Translations under genes and position numbers: made by a program
Notes under the pieces: model-generated
Told to the model about the DNA's origin: nothing
Database searches by the model: none
The model's input: only the letters and a program-made list of their open reading frames with translations
DNA from: Xanthomonas hortorum pv. pelargonii
GTDB lineage: Bacteria > Pseudomonadota > Gammaproteobacteria > Xanthomonadales > Xanthomonadaceae
Reading direction: 5' to 3'
Assembly: GCF_024499015.1 (NCBI RefSeq)
Contig: NZ_CP098604.1
Location: 2,666,001-2,730,000 of the forward strand
DNA: 64,000 bases
Shown: positions 17,665 to 26,458 of the stretch, one piece after another
Layout of the letters: the number at the start of each line of letters is the position of its first letter
Numbering within the stretch: the stretch's first letter is position 1

Positions 17665-18948
17665 CTATCGCATCGGATCAATCACCGATTCCATCGCCAC
17701 TATCTCTGCGCGGCTGGCGTTGCATCGCACAGCTTCCTGTTGCCACCGCGCAACCGCCGCGCGTACTTCTTCGATGATGGCCAATGCCTGCGCTCTGGTC
17801 AGCCGATAATAATCGTGCGTTTCCATCAATAGCGCCGTATCGGGTGTGGGGTCGTCAAGACTAATGGCCAGTACGTGCACGTCTTTGTCCTGGTTTGGAT
17901 TGACGTCGAACGCAGGTGCCAAACACCAGCCGTCTTGCTCACGCAGGAACCCATGATTGCGTAAGTGATCGTCGCGATTGCTGACCAGTACGTTGAAGGC
18001 GACGCGGCGGAATAACTGGTGCAGGTCATGTTGAATCGCGTGTGTTGCGCCGACGACTTCGATGGCATGCGCAATATCGACGTAAGACGACGCTTCGCTG
18101 TGTTCCACATCCAGCAGCGTAAATGCCGAGGCATATGCACGGCGGCTATGCGCAGTGCGATCAAAGCGCTGCACCGCGAACGTGGTGCCTTGATTGGACA
18201 ATTCCAGTGGTTTGGCGGCAGGCATGCTGATGCCCGCAGCCAGTGACAGACGGTAGGTGATGTATTCCCATCGCCCCACGTCGTAGAGGTCGTCAGCGGA
18301 AGGAAATTTCGCCAGCCAGAGAGAGCCATCCGTCTCTCTGACACTGGCCTTGGGCCTGGCGCCACCAAGCGAAGCGCCGGGTGCGATCAGTTGCTTGACC
18401 CACGTGAGATCCATGTCGCTGTCATCCATGTCATCGCGCTCAAGGCGGCGAGCAATCGCTTCCAACTCGCGCAATTGCGTCATGGGCGGTGCGCTCAATG
18501 CATGGTCGTCGAGGTATCGGCCGGTCGTGCTGTCGCGCAACCTCAGCGCGCCCATGCGGGACGCATCGTTGACGCCGATCAGATAATCCCAGGGCCGCAG
18601 TGCACGAACTTTTCGGCCTTGTTCGCGCGCCATGATCACTTCTCTGCGCTTCATCAGCAGTTTGCCCCAGCGATCGGGCGAACAATCCAGAAAGGCACCG
18701 GTCAACTCGGACGCTCCGACGCGTGCAATCGATGCGCCTGCATAGAGCGGCAGTTGCGGGTCGAGCGCGAACGCGCGAACAGGTGTCTCGTTGGCCAGCC
18801 AGCCGGCGGCATATTCGAACTGCAGTGTCTCGCCACGGCGGCTGTATTGGCGTGTCAAATATCCAACCAGGGAGCTGCCGCCCAATGATTGATCCTCTAG
18901 CCACACCTCGACCTTGTTGATGTCATGCGCGAAGGGAGCCGAAGTCAT
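17665..18948 (-). CDS. hipA: HipA-family serine/threonine kinase toxin
   Basis: A 427-residue kinase-fold toxin. In the model system HipA phosphorylates glutamyl-tRNA synthetase and halts growth (family knowledge). The ATP loop is GASLGGARPKAS (about residues 191-202); the hinge region VQRFDR follows; the catalytic loop is NVLVSNRDDHLRNHGFL with Asp and Asn; and the metal Asp is in APAFDVNP. The N-terminal HipA domain is complete. Its DDHLRN loop differs from the classic TDAHxKN of E. coli HipA, so it belongs to a different branch from the second copy in this window. Its ATG overlaps the antitoxin gene's stop (ATGA, 18945-18948), the standard antitoxin-first hip operon. Confidence 0.88.
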   Translation of the reverse strand: MTSAPFAHDINKVEVWLEDQSLGGSSLVGYLTRQYSRRGETLQFEYAAGWLANETPVRAFALDPQLPLYAGASIARVGASELTGAFLDCSPDRWGKLLMKRREVIMAREQGRKVRALRPWDYLIGVNDASRMGALRLRDSTTGRYLDDHALSAPPMTQLRELEAIARRLERDDMDDSDMDLTWVKQLIAPGASLGGARPKASVRETDGSLWLAKFPSADDLYDVGRWEYITYRLSLAAGISMPAAKPLELSNQGTTFAVQRFDRTAHSRRAYASAFTLLDVEHSEASSYVDIAHAIEVVGATHAIQHDLHQLFRRVAFNVLVSNRDDHLRNHGFLREQDGWCLAPAFDVNPNQDKDVHVLAISLDDPTPDTALLMETHDYYRLTRAQALAIIEEVRAAVARWQQEAVRCNASRAEIVAMESVIDPMR

Positions 18949-19265
18949 GGCTCGCTCCTGATGGAAGAGGGCCCCGGGCGCCGCAGCCGGCTGTCCTGCA
19001 GCTGCCTCCCCAGTGGATCGGCCTGCGCCAGAAGATCGATGTCCTTGTCCACACCAAGCACGGTCAGTACACGGAGAACGGTCGCCAGACTGGTCGATGG
19101 ATCGCCGTTTTCCAGCTTGGCTAGGGTTGGCACGCTGACGCCGACGCGGGTGGCCAGCTCGCGCTGGGTCATCTCGCGACGCAGTCGTGCGGCGCGCAAG
19201 CGTTCTCCCAGCGCCTCGATCTGGCGCTGGGCACGCGGCATGGTGGGAGGGACACGTTTAGCCAT
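18945..19265 (-). CDS. hipB: HipB-like XRE antitoxin
   Basis: A 106-residue DNA-binding antitoxin. Residues about 28-80 form an XRE helix-turn-helix (MTQRELATRVGVSVPTLAKL), and a Pro/Arg-rich tail follows. It would neutralise the kinase encoded downstream and repress its own promoter. The ATG at 19265 is the first of two; a second ATG eight codons later lacks a ribosome site as well. Its predicted promoter lies in AT-rich DNA at 19274-19301, unlike the GC-rich surroundings, with the start codon very close to the -10 element. Confidence 0.85.
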   Translation of the reverse strand: MAKRVPPTMPRAQRQIEALGERLRAARLRREMTQRELATRVGVSVPTLAKLENGDPSTSLATVLRVLTVLGVDKDIDLLAQADPLGRQLQDSRLRRPGPSSIRSEP

Positions 19266-19267
19266 AC

Positions 19268-19309
19268 CAAATTAAATTACTCTCTAGCGGTACAAAAGCA
19301 AGTTAATTT
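19268..19309 (-). promoter_or_regulatory. hipBA promoter/operator region
   Basis: Two AT-rich half sites, AAATTAA (19269-19275) and TTAATTT (19303-19309), are inverted repeats 27 bp apart. On the minus strand TTGCTT (19296-19301) and TAATTT (19274-19279) sit 16 bp apart as weak -35 and -10 elements. The half sites flank the promoter, as operators of HipB-type repressors do. This is an inference. Confidence 0.4.
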
Positions 19310-19547
19310 TGTATTCGAGTGATGTTGGTTCCAGGCTCGGTGGCAAGGTCACCGTCTGGCCCACCCACACAGGCGCAGTGCAACCGCCCGGCACTGCGAT
19401 GGAGCGGTCGCCGCAAACGTCAGACATCAGCGTCACCCATCCCAAGACACGGCAGCCATTGCACTGCCTTGCACGCCGTGACCTTCGGCACACTGGTGGG
19501 CGGCCTCGAGCGGCGGCATGATCGGCCATCCCCAGCGTCCGGCATGT

Positions 19548-21284
19548 ATGAAAACTTCCTGGTTGCTCCTGTTCGTACTCACCACTGTGGCAACTGGCGC
19601 ACTGGCAAGCCCAGCGCCGGCGGAGCCCGCGCCGGTTTCCCTGGAGCTGCAACTGGCGCCCTACGCAGACAAGGGGGAGGTGACCACGCTGGAGGTGCGC
19701 CTGCGCATTGGTGACCTTGCCGTCCCGCGTGGCGGCATCGTGGCGCAGCTGCCGATGCAGGTGAACAACGTGGACACCTTCGCCGAGCACATTGCCTCGA
19801 TCGAGGCGACCGATGCGCACGGCCAGGTGCAGTTGTCTGGACGGGCCGCCAGCGCGCAGGAAAACGGCGATCAGAGCCAGTTGCGTGTCTGGACCACACC
19901 GCGTGCGCTCAGCGGCCCGCTGACCCTGCGCTACCGCGTACCGGCCAACGCAACGCGGCCGCCGCGCGGCCCGGCCCCGCCGATTTCGTTCCGCAACGAT
20001 GCGCATGCGTTTTCTGCAACGTCGGCGATGTTTCTGGTGCTGCCGCCCGAGGAGCAGATCTACGCGTTGAACATCGGCTGGGATCTGAGCCACCTGCCGG
20101 CCGGCGCCAGGGGCGTGAGCTCATTCGGGGAGGGCAACGTGCAGGTTGGGGACATCGATACCGGCAGCCTGCCCGGCTTGTTCTTCATGGCAGGGGATGT
20201 CGGACGCTGGCCGAACGTGCCGCGGGCGGACGGGTTTTCGGTTGCCTGGCAGGGGCAGCCGCCCTTCGATGCAAGCGCGTTGTCCGCCTGGGTGGGTGAG
20301 CTGCACGAACAGTTCGAAACACTGTTTCCGCAGCCGGAATCCAGGCCCTATACGATTTTTCTGCGCTACAACCCGGTCAACGCCGGCGGCGGAACGGCCT
20401 TGTACCGGTCCTTCATCACGACCTACGGCACGCCAGCAGAGACCGATCTGGACGAGATCAAGGTCACCTTGTCGCATGAAATGTTCCACACCTATCAACC
20501 GCGCCTGTCGCGCAACGGTGGCGAGTCCACGACCTGGTTCAGCGAGGGCTCGGCAGTCTTTTACGAGGCCCGGCTGCCGCTGCGTTTTGGTTTGTTCACG
20601 CCGCAGCAGTATCTGACTGTCCTCAACCTCACCGCAGCGCGTTACTACACCAACGCGCTGGGCGCTCTACCCAATGCACGCATAGAAGAAGGGTTCTGGA
20701 AGGACACCCGTATCCGGATGCTCGCCTATGACCGCGGCATGTTGTATCTGGCCACGGTGGACGATGCGCTGCGCAAACGCTCGCACGGTCGACGCTCTCT
20801 GGATGACCTGCTGCGCGCACTGTTGCTGATCACCCAGGAGCGCAATGCGACCCAGGCAGACTGGGAGTCCTTGCTGAAGGCAGAGCTGGGCGATACGGCG
20901 GTGCAGGAGTTCCACGCGTTTCTGGCGGGCACCCCGCCGTTGCCTGCGTCGGACGCGTTCGGGCCGTGCTTTCGCAGAACCAGCAAACTGCTGCGGCGCT
21001 ATGTGCTGGGGTTCGAGCCGGCGGTGCTGGCCGAACCCAAACGCATCGTGCGTGGCTTGATGGCAGATTCGGCTGCCGCGCGCGCTGGCGTGCGCAATGG
21101 CGATGAAATCGTGCGGCCGGTGCCGCAGGACGGCATCCAAGGCAACCAGACCGAGCGCCTGCACCTGCGCCTGCGTCGCGATGGCAAGGAGTTCGACGTG
21201 GACTATCTGCCACGCGGCGAGCAGGTAGACACCTGGCAATGGGAGCGCGTGCCCGGTGTGGACGATGCGCAGTGCCGGCTGTGA
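19548..21284 (+). CDS. M61-like metalloprotease with C-terminal PDZ-like region
   Basis: A 578-residue secreted peptidase. The start at 19548 is chosen because it opens directly on a signal peptide (MKTSWLLLFVLTTVATGALA); a longer frame from 19518 would add ten residues before it. The zinc motif SHEMFHTYQP (about residue 312) plus WFSEGSAVFYE 20-odd residues later is the HExxH...E pattern of gluzincins, and the N-terminal beta domain before it matches M61 glycyl aminopeptidases. The last ~80 residues (IVRGLMADSAAARAGVRNGDEIV) form a PDZ-like loop, as in M61 proteins. No operon partner is visible. Confidence 0.8.
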   Translation: MKTSWLLLFVLTTVATGALASPAPAEPAPVSLELQLAPYADKGEVTTLEVRLRIGDLAVPRGGIVAQLPMQVNNVDTFAEHIASIEATDAHGQVQLSGRAASAQENGDQSQLRVWTTPRALSGPLTLRYRVPANATRPPRGPAPPISFRNDAHAFSATSAMFLVLPPEEQIYALNIGWDLSHLPAGARGVSSFGEGNVQVGDIDTGSLPGLFFMAGDVGRWPNVPRADGFSVAWQGQPPFDASALSAWVGELHEQFETLFPQPESRPYTIFLRYNPVNAGGGTALYRSFITTYGTPAETDLDEIKVTLSHEMFHTYQPRLSRNGGESTTWFSEGSAVFYEARLPLRFGLFTPQQYLTVLNLTAARYYTNALGALPNARIEEGFWKDTRIRMLAYDRGMLYLATVDDALRKRSHGRRSLDDLLRALLLITQERNATQADWESLLKAELGDTAVQEFHAFLAGTPPLPASDAFGPCFRRTSKLLRRYVLGFEPAVLAEPKRIVRGLMADSAAARAGVRNGDEIVRPVPQDGIQGNQTERLHLRLRRDGKEFDVDYLPRGEQVDTWQWERVPGVDDAQCRL

Positions 21285-21335
21285 GTCCGGGCTGAGGCAA
21301 GACGCATCCGGCACCGGCAATGCAGTGATGGCGGC

Positions 21336-21980
21336 TCAGGCCTTATCCACCCCGTAATGCGTCAGCCCCAGTCGCGCCAGTTCGCCGGAGCGGCGGTAAT
21401 AGACCTCTTCCCAGCCATCCACGCGCTGGCGGTCGGTCTCGTTCATGGCGTCGAGGATGTCTTCGATGCTGAGCAGATTCGGGTCTTCTTCCAGGCGTTC
21501 GAACAATGCGCCCAGGCCTTCGATCGCCTGGCGTGTCTGCGCCGCACCCATCGCCGCCAGCGCCTGCAGCGCGTAAGTGCGCGTGCTGGCGTCCCAGCGG
21601 TCGAAATAGCGCGCGTAGCCGCTTTCGACCATGTCCGCGTCCAGCCGTGCCAGTGCAACCAGCTCGCGCTCGCCTGGTGTCAGCGCATCCAGGTGGCCAC
21701 GCAGCGTGGTTAGTTTGGTCTGCGCGCGCGCACTGCGGCGGCGCCATAACAGCTCGGGCATGTTGAGCAGGCCCTCCGGGGTAGGCGGCGCGACGGCGGG
21801 CCAGTTCACCCCAAAACCGTCTTCGGTGATCTGCCACTGCGCGCGCTGCGGCGGGGCCGCCTTGAACAACAGCCGATGCGCCTTGATGGGCTCATCGATA
21901 CGGATGCCATTGGCCAGGGTGAACAGCAGGCGGGTGTCGTCCAGCTCCAAGCGCCGGATGCGTAGCTGCGTCAGGTCCAT
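21336..21980 (-). CDS. DUF2442/DUF4375-like protein of unknown function
   Basis: A 214-residue cytoplasmic protein. The first ~60 residues (LRIRRLELDDTRLLFTLANGIRIDEPI) resemble the DUF2442 fold, a small domain often found near regulators. The rest (LVALARLDADMVESGYARYFDRWDAST to EEVYYRRSGELA) resembles the DMP19/DUF4375 helical domain. No catalytic residues can be named. It is convergent with the M61-like gene and has no operon partner. Confidence 0.6.
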   Translation of the reverse strand: MDLTQLRIRRLELDDTRLLFTLANGIRIDEPIKAHRLLFKAAPPQRAQWQITEDGFGVNWPAVAPPTPEGLLNMPELLWRRRSARAQTKLTTLRGHLDALTPGERELVALARLDADMVESGYARYFDRWDASTRTYALQALAAMGAAQTRQAIEGLGALFERLEEDPNLLSIEDILDAMNETDRQRVDGWEEVYYRRSGELARLGLTHYGVDKA

Positions 21981-22071
21981 TGAGCGAAGGCGGTGTGGGG
22001 AGGTTTGACCTTAGTCCGCGTGGGCAGTGCTGTCGAGTCGGTGCAGCGATCTCGCGCCACCCCGGCACCGC

Positions 22072-22962
22072 TCACACATCGCCCTCGCAACTCCAACCTT
22101 CGCCGGTACCGCGCTGGAGCACCCGATCTGTGACCAGCACATCCCCGGCCGGCACCTGCGCCTGCTGCGCAAGGTCGGCATAGATCGGAGTGAAATCCGG
22201 CGCGGTGGCGTCCATCAATTGCGCGAAGCTATCGATGACGAAGTAGGTCTTTTGAAAGCTGTCGATGCGGTAGCGCGTGCGCATGATGCGTTGCAGGTCG
22301 AAGCCGATCCGGTTGGGCGCCGGCGATTCCAGCGAATGCAGCGATTCGCCCTTCGACGACACGATGCCGGCCCCAAAGATACGCAACCCTTGCGGCGTTG
22401 CGATCAGGCCGAATTCCACCGTGTACCAATACAACCGTGTGAGGTTCTGCAGCGCGTCCGCGCCGATGCCATGCGCCTTGACCCCGCCACGGCCGTAGGC
22501 CTGCATGAAGTCGGCAAACAGCGGGTTCATCAACAGCGGCACGTGCCCGAACAGGTCATGGAACAAATCCGGCTCGGCGATGTAATCGATCTGCTCGGGG
22601 CGGCGGATCCACCACGTCACCGGGAAGCGCTTGTTGGCCAGATGTTCGAAAAAGTCCAGTTCCGGCAGCAGGCCTTGCACGCCGACCAGGGTCCAGCCGG
22701 TAGCCGCCTGCAGCACGGCGTTGAGCGCATCGAACCGCGGGATGTGGGTGTCGCCCATGCCCATCGCATCCTGCGCCTGCAGGAATTCGTCGCAGGCGCG
22801 CCCGACCAACAGCTCGCGCTGGCGCCGATACAAGCTGCCCCAGGTGGCATGGTCGTCGGCGCTGTAGCCGTCCCACGGCTGCTCGACCACGGCGGTGGTG
22901 TAGACCGGCACATAGCCCTTGTCGGTGAGCTGATTCTCGACGCGTTGCGGTGCGGTGTTCAT
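22072..22962 (-). CDS. phhA: Phenylalanine 4-monooxygenase
   Basis: A 296-residue pterin- and iron-dependent hydroxylase that makes tyrosine from phenylalanine, the entry to homogentisate catabolism. The iron ligands are in DLFHDLFGHVPLL (two His about 13 residues into the block, spaced H-x4-H) and in YWYTVEFGLI (Glu). The length and the lack of an N-terminal regulatory domain are those of bacterial enzymes. It is divergent from an Lrp/AsnC-type regulator gene with a 127-bp shared control region carrying a perfect inverted repeat, so it is probably regulated by aromatic amino acids. Confidence 0.95.
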   Translation of the reverse strand: MNTAPQRVENQLTDKGYVPVYTTAVVEQPWDGYSADDHATWGSLYRRQRELLVGRACDEFLQAQDAMGMGDTHIPRFDALNAVLQAATGWTLVGVQGLLPELDFFEHLANKRFPVTWWIRRPEQIDYIAEPDLFHDLFGHVPLLMNPLFADFMQAYGRGGVKAHGIGADALQNLTRLYWYTVEFGLIATPQGLRIFGAGIVSSKGESLHSLESPAPNRIGFDLQRIMRTRYRIDSFQKTYFVIDSFAQLMDATAPDFTPIYADLAQQAQVPAGDVLVTDRVLQRGTGEGWSCEGDV

Positions 22963-23022
22963 GCGGCGGCAGTTCCCGATGATCAGCGCTCACCTTAGCC
23001 CGATGGCCGCGCAACGGGATTG

Positions 23023-23061
23023 CGAATCTTGCGCGGTCAACGCCAGATGGCGCAAGATTCG
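23023..23061. promoter_or_regulatory. Perfect 12-bp inverted repeat between phhA and the Lrp/AsnC gene
   Basis: Arms CGAATCTTGCGC (23023-23034) and GCGCAAGATTCG (23050-23061) are separated by 15 bp. The centre-to-centre distance is 27 bp. It is placed as an operator for the regulator encoded at 23090, controlling both divergent genes. Confidence 0.7.
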
Positions 23062-23089
23062 TGCGTCATCTTCTGCTGCTGCGCAACAT

Positions 23090-23572
23090 ATGGACCACCC
23101 CATCGCCCTGGACCGCACCGATCTGCGCCTGCTCGCCCTGCTGCAGACGCAGGGGCGCAGCAGCAATGCGGAGTTGGCGGTGCAGGTCAATCTGTCGGCA
23201 TCGGCCTGCCTGCGCCGCACCCAACGGTTGGAGGCAGCCGGCATCATCGCCGGCTACGGCGCGCGCCTGGATGCCAAGGCGCTGGGGCTGGGATTGCAGG
23301 CGTTTGTGCGCGTGCAGTTGGAACAGCACGGCCAGGCCGATATCGAGCATTTCGCCGAGGGCGTGCGTGGCTGGGACGAGGTGGTGGCCTGCTGGGCGCT
23401 CACCGGCGACATGGATTACCTGCTGCAGGTGCAGGTGCGCGATCTGGAGCATTTCTCGCGGTTTCTGCTCGACCGCCTGCTCAATGCCACCGGCGTGTCC
23501 GACGTCAATTCCAGCTTCGTGCTGCGCACCGTCAAGGCACCGGAAGGCTTGCCGTTGGCGCATCTGGCCTGA
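23090..23572 (+). CDS. Lrp/AsnC-family transcriptional regulator
   Basis: A 160-residue feast/famine regulator. LDRTDLRLLALLQTQGRSSNAELA opens the N-terminal winged helix, with LSASACLRRTQRLEAAG as recognition helix. The C-terminal RAM domain (VVACWALTGDMDYLLQVQVRDLEHFSRFL) binds amino-acid effectors. The start at 23090 is the first ATG inside the folded domain; the frame upstream to 22955 overlaps phhA control sequence. It is divergent from phhA and is therefore likely to sense phenylalanine or tyrosine and control phhA. Confidence 0.88.
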   Translation: MDHPIALDRTDLRLLALLQTQGRSSNAELAVQVNLSASACLRRTQRLEAAGIIAGYGARLDAKALGLGLQAFVRVQLEQHGQADIEHFAEGVRGWDEVVACWALTGDMDYLLQVQVRDLEHFSRFLLDRLLNATGVSDVNSSFVLRTVKAPEGLPLAHLA

Positions 23573-23626
23573 CCCCCGCAGCGCTGCATGAGGGCGGGGC
23601 GGCACATTGTGACTTGCCTCTCAAAC

Positions 23627-23645
23627 GCTAACGATTTACATTTGC
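23627..23645 (-). promoter_or_regulatory. Fur-box-like site upstream of the TonB-dependent receptor
   Basis: The minus-strand sequence GCAAATGTAAATCGTTAGC matches the 19-bp Fur consensus (GATAATGATAATCATTATC) at 13 positions. It lies 134 bp before the receptor ATG. This predicts iron-dependent repression. Confidence 0.5.
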
Positions 23646-23778
23646 ATAACTTCTGGCCGCGTCCGGTCATGTCGTTCCCCGTCGATCCGCCAGCCCCGCA
23701 GGGTCAGCCAGCTCGTCGCCCGAGTGGGACGCGCACGCCTGCCTGCAGCTTCCTGACGCCCAGCGTCCGCACCGATCG

Positions 23779-26007
23779 ATGAGAACCCATCCAATGCCCG
23801 CGATTTCCGCTCCTCTGGCCACGCTGTCCGCCGCCTTGCTGTGCGCGCTGGCGATGACGCCTTGCGCTGCCCACGCCGCCGATGCTGCCGATTTAACCAA
23901 CGCCAAGACGCTGGACCAGGTCAACGTCAACGGTGCGGTGAGCCGCGCGCAGCCGGCCACCACCACGCGGCTGCCGCTGACCTTGCAGGAAACGCCGCAG
24001 TCGGTGAGCGTGATCGGGCTGCAGCGGTTGGAAGACGAGTCGCTTTTCAGCATCGACGATGTGATGCGCAATGTCACCGGCGTCAACGTGTCGTTCTACG
24101 ACACCCAGCGGCCGTTGTATTTCGCGCGCGGCTTCCAGATCACCGACTTCCAGGTCGATGGCTTGCCCACCTACAGCGGTTCCACCAACCAGGAATACGA
24201 CACAGTCTTTTACGACCGCATCGAAGTGATCCGCGGCGCCAATGGCCTGCTCACCGGCGCGGGTATTCCCTCGGCCACGGTCAACCTGCTGCGCAAGCGG
24301 CCCGGCAAGGAGTTCGATGCCTCGTTCGCGGTGAGCGCGGGCACCTGGGATTTCCGCCGCATGCAGGCCGACGTCAACGCACCGCTGACCGAAGACGGGC
24401 GCTGGCGCAGCCGCGTGGTGGCGGCCTGGCAGGACCGCGATTACTACTACGACCGTTACCACGACAACAAGATGTCGGGCATGGCGGTGCTGGAAGGCGA
24501 TCTGACCGACAGCACCACGCTCACCGTCGGTTACCAGCGCCAGGACAACAGCCCGGTCGGCTCGACCTGGGGCACGGTGCCGTTCTTCGCAGCCGATGGC
24601 TCGCTGGCCAACCTGTCGCGCTCCACCAACCTGGCGCCGGAGTGGACCCGCTGGCAGCGCGAAACCAGCACCGCGTTCGCCAACCTGGAACAACGCTTCG
24701 GCGAGGACTGGCTGTTGCGCGTCAACACCGCGCACACCAAGGGCAATGTGCAGAGCCTGCGCGTGTACGGCACCGGCTATCCGGCCGCCGATGGCAGCGG
24801 TATGTTTCTGCGCACCGGCACTGGCGAGACCGAAGACACTCGCGACAGCGTGGATGTGTATCTGTCCGGTGGTTTCTCGCTGTTCGGCCGGCAGCACGAC
24901 GTGGTGGTCGGCGGCAGCTGGCAGGATCTGCAATCGACCTCGTATGACGTGGCGCAGACCTATCCCGACGACTGGGCGACCTGCCCCAACGACTTTGGTC
25001 CACCCGAGCGCTGCTATTTCATTCCCAACATCCGCAACTGGGATGGCAATGCGTCGGAAGTGACCTATGCGCGCACCGGCCGGCGCAGCGAAGCGCGCAC
25101 CACCCAGCGCGGCGTGTATGCCTCCACACGGTTTCGTCTGGCCGATCCGCTGTCGTTGATCGCCGGCGCACGTCTGAGCTCATGGGAAACCCGCACCCAG
25201 GCCTTCGATGCCAGCGGCACCTACACCGGCACCAGTGGCCGCTATGAAGTAAGCGACGAAGTCACTCCGTACGTGGGCCTGGTCTACGACATCGTGCCGG
25301 ATGTGTCGCTCTACGCCAGCTACACCGAAATCTTCAATCCGCAGAACTACCGCGACAAGGACAACAACCTGCTCGCGCCGGTGGAAGGCTCCAACCTGGA
25401 AGCCGGCATCAAGGCGCAGTTGCTCGACGGCCATGCGATGGCCACTGCCGCCGTGTTCGAGGCCAAGCAGGACAACTTCGCCGTGCGCGACATGACCCAG
25501 CCGGAATCCTCGCTGCCGGACGGCAATTCGGCCTACATCGGCATCAACGGCACCAAGAGCCGTGGCTGGGAAATGGATATCAACGGCGAGATCCTGCCCG
25601 GCTGGACCGTCAATGCCGGCTTTACCCACGTCAAGGTGACGCGCCCGCCCACCGATGCGATCTACGCCAATCTGCCCGAGGATTATCTGCAGCTGTCCAC
25701 GCAGTTGCGCTTGCCCGGCGCCTGGGAGCGCCTGAGCATCGGCGGCGGCGTCAGTTGGCAAAGCGCGGTACGCGGTTTCAATATCGAGCGCCCCACCGGC
25801 GACGGCAGCGGCGCCACCACACCGGTGACCGTGGTGCAGAACGCGTACGCCTTGGTGCACTTCAACGCCAACTACCGCATCAGCGATCAGTGGACTGCCA
25901 CGTTGGCGGTGCGCAACGCCTTCGACAAGACCTACTGGGCCAACCTGGACTACCAGAACTATGGCGAGCCGCGGTTTGTCAGCGTGTCGTTGCGTTGGCG
26001 GTATTGA
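23779..26007 (+). CDS. TonB-dependent siderophore receptor (FpvA/FhuE type)
   Basis: A 742-residue outer-membrane receptor. A signal peptide covers about residues 1-34. The TonB box region is TLDQVNVNGAV (about 44-54). The plug domain runs from about 60 to 190 (TLQETPQSVSVIGLQRLED, then IEVIRGANGLLTGAGIPSATVNLLRKRP). The rest is a 22-strand barrel ending in FVSVSLRWRY with the C-terminal aromatic. This plug pattern is that of the ferric-siderophore class (FpvA, FhuE). A Fur-like box sits upstream. The ligand is a ferric siderophore, probably of another organism; no siderophore synthesis gene is in the window. Confidence 0.9.
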   Translation: MRTHPMPAISAPLATLSAALLCALAMTPCAAHAADAADLTNAKTLDQVNVNGAVSRAQPATTTRLPLTLQETPQSVSVIGLQRLEDESLFSIDDVMRNVTGVNVSFYDTQRPLYFARGFQITDFQVDGLPTYSGSTNQEYDTVFYDRIEVIRGANGLLTGAGIPSATVNLLRKRPGKEFDASFAVSAGTWDFRRMQADVNAPLTEDGRWRSRVVAAWQDRDYYYDRYHDNKMSGMAVLEGDLTDSTTLTVGYQRQDNSPVGSTWGTVPFFAADGSLANLSRSTNLAPEWTRWQRETSTAFANLEQRFGEDWLLRVNTAHTKGNVQSLRVYGTGYPAADGSGMFLRTGTGETEDTRDSVDVYLSGGFSLFGRQHDVVVGGSWQDLQSTSYDVAQTYPDDWATCPNDFGPPERCYFIPNIRNWDGNASEVTYARTGRRSEARTTQRGVYASTRFRLADPLSLIAGARLSSWETRTQAFDASGTYTGTSGRYEVSDEVTPYVGLVYDIVPDVSLYASYTEIFNPQNYRDKDNNLLAPVEGSNLEAGIKAQLLDGHAMATAAVFEAKQDNFAVRDMTQPESSLPDGNSAYIGINGTKSRGWEMDINGEILPGWTVNAGFTHVKVTRPPTDAIYANLPEDYLQLSTQLRLPGAWERLSIGGGVSWQSAVRGFNIERPTGDGSGATTPVTVVQNAYALVHFNANYRISDQWTATLAVRNAFDKTYWANLDYQNYGEPRFVSVSLRWRY

Positions 26008-26070
26008 GGTAGCGGCGAAGTGCGTTCCGATAACAGCGCCAGGACGGCAGCACTGTTATCGGCACGGCAT

Positions 26071-26092
26071 CGCGGCCAAGGCCGCTCCTACA
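26071..26092. repeat. GTAGGAGCGGCC-type REP element
   Basis: Reverse orientation of the GTAGGAGCGGCCTTGGCCGCG element. It starts a cluster of four copies in the gene-free gap 26008-26458. Confidence 0.75.
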
Positions 26093-26153
26093 GGGGGACG
26101 GCCTGGCTGCCCAAGCTGTCGATATTGGTCATTGCCCCCGAAAACCAGCCCGC

Positions 26154-26183
26154 TGTCGTAGGAGCGGCCCCGGCCGCGAAGCC
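26154..26183. repeat. GTAGGAGCGGCC-type REP element
   Basis: TGTCGTAGGAGCGGCCCCGG followed by CCGCGAAGCC: a variant copy with an inner GGCC palindrome. Second of four. Confidence 0.72.
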
Positions 26184-26223
26184 GTCCTGATACGCCTTCA
26201 GCGCGCCCGCGCAACCACCGCGC

Positions 26224-26250
26224 TGTCGTAGGAACGACCCCAGCTGCGAC
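26224..26250. repeat. GTAGGAGCGGCC-type REP element, degenerate
   Basis: TGTCGTAGGAACGACCCCAG then CTGCGAC. Two changes break the GGCC core relative to the other copies. Third of four. Confidence 0.55.
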
Positions 26251-26294
26251 CCCCTCTGGCACGCCTTCAGCGCATTCTCCAAACCACTGCGCAG

Positions 26295-26320
26295 TTGTAG
26301 GAGCGGCCTTGGCCGCGACC
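26295..26320. repeat. GTAGGAGCGGCC-type REP element
   Basis: TTGTAGGAGCGGCCTTGGCC then GCGACC. Close to the consensus copy found as a perfect inverted pair at 32586-32655. Fourth of four. Confidence 0.75.
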
Positions 26321-26458
26321 CCGTTCCGGTACATGCTCAGTGCATCAACACAATGCATCAACAACGCCGTCGCCTAGCATCGGCTTTAAAAGCGCGCGTC
26401 TCGAAACAGGTGCGGCACCCGCATCATCAACTCCGTATGGCCTCGCACTGCAGCCGCA

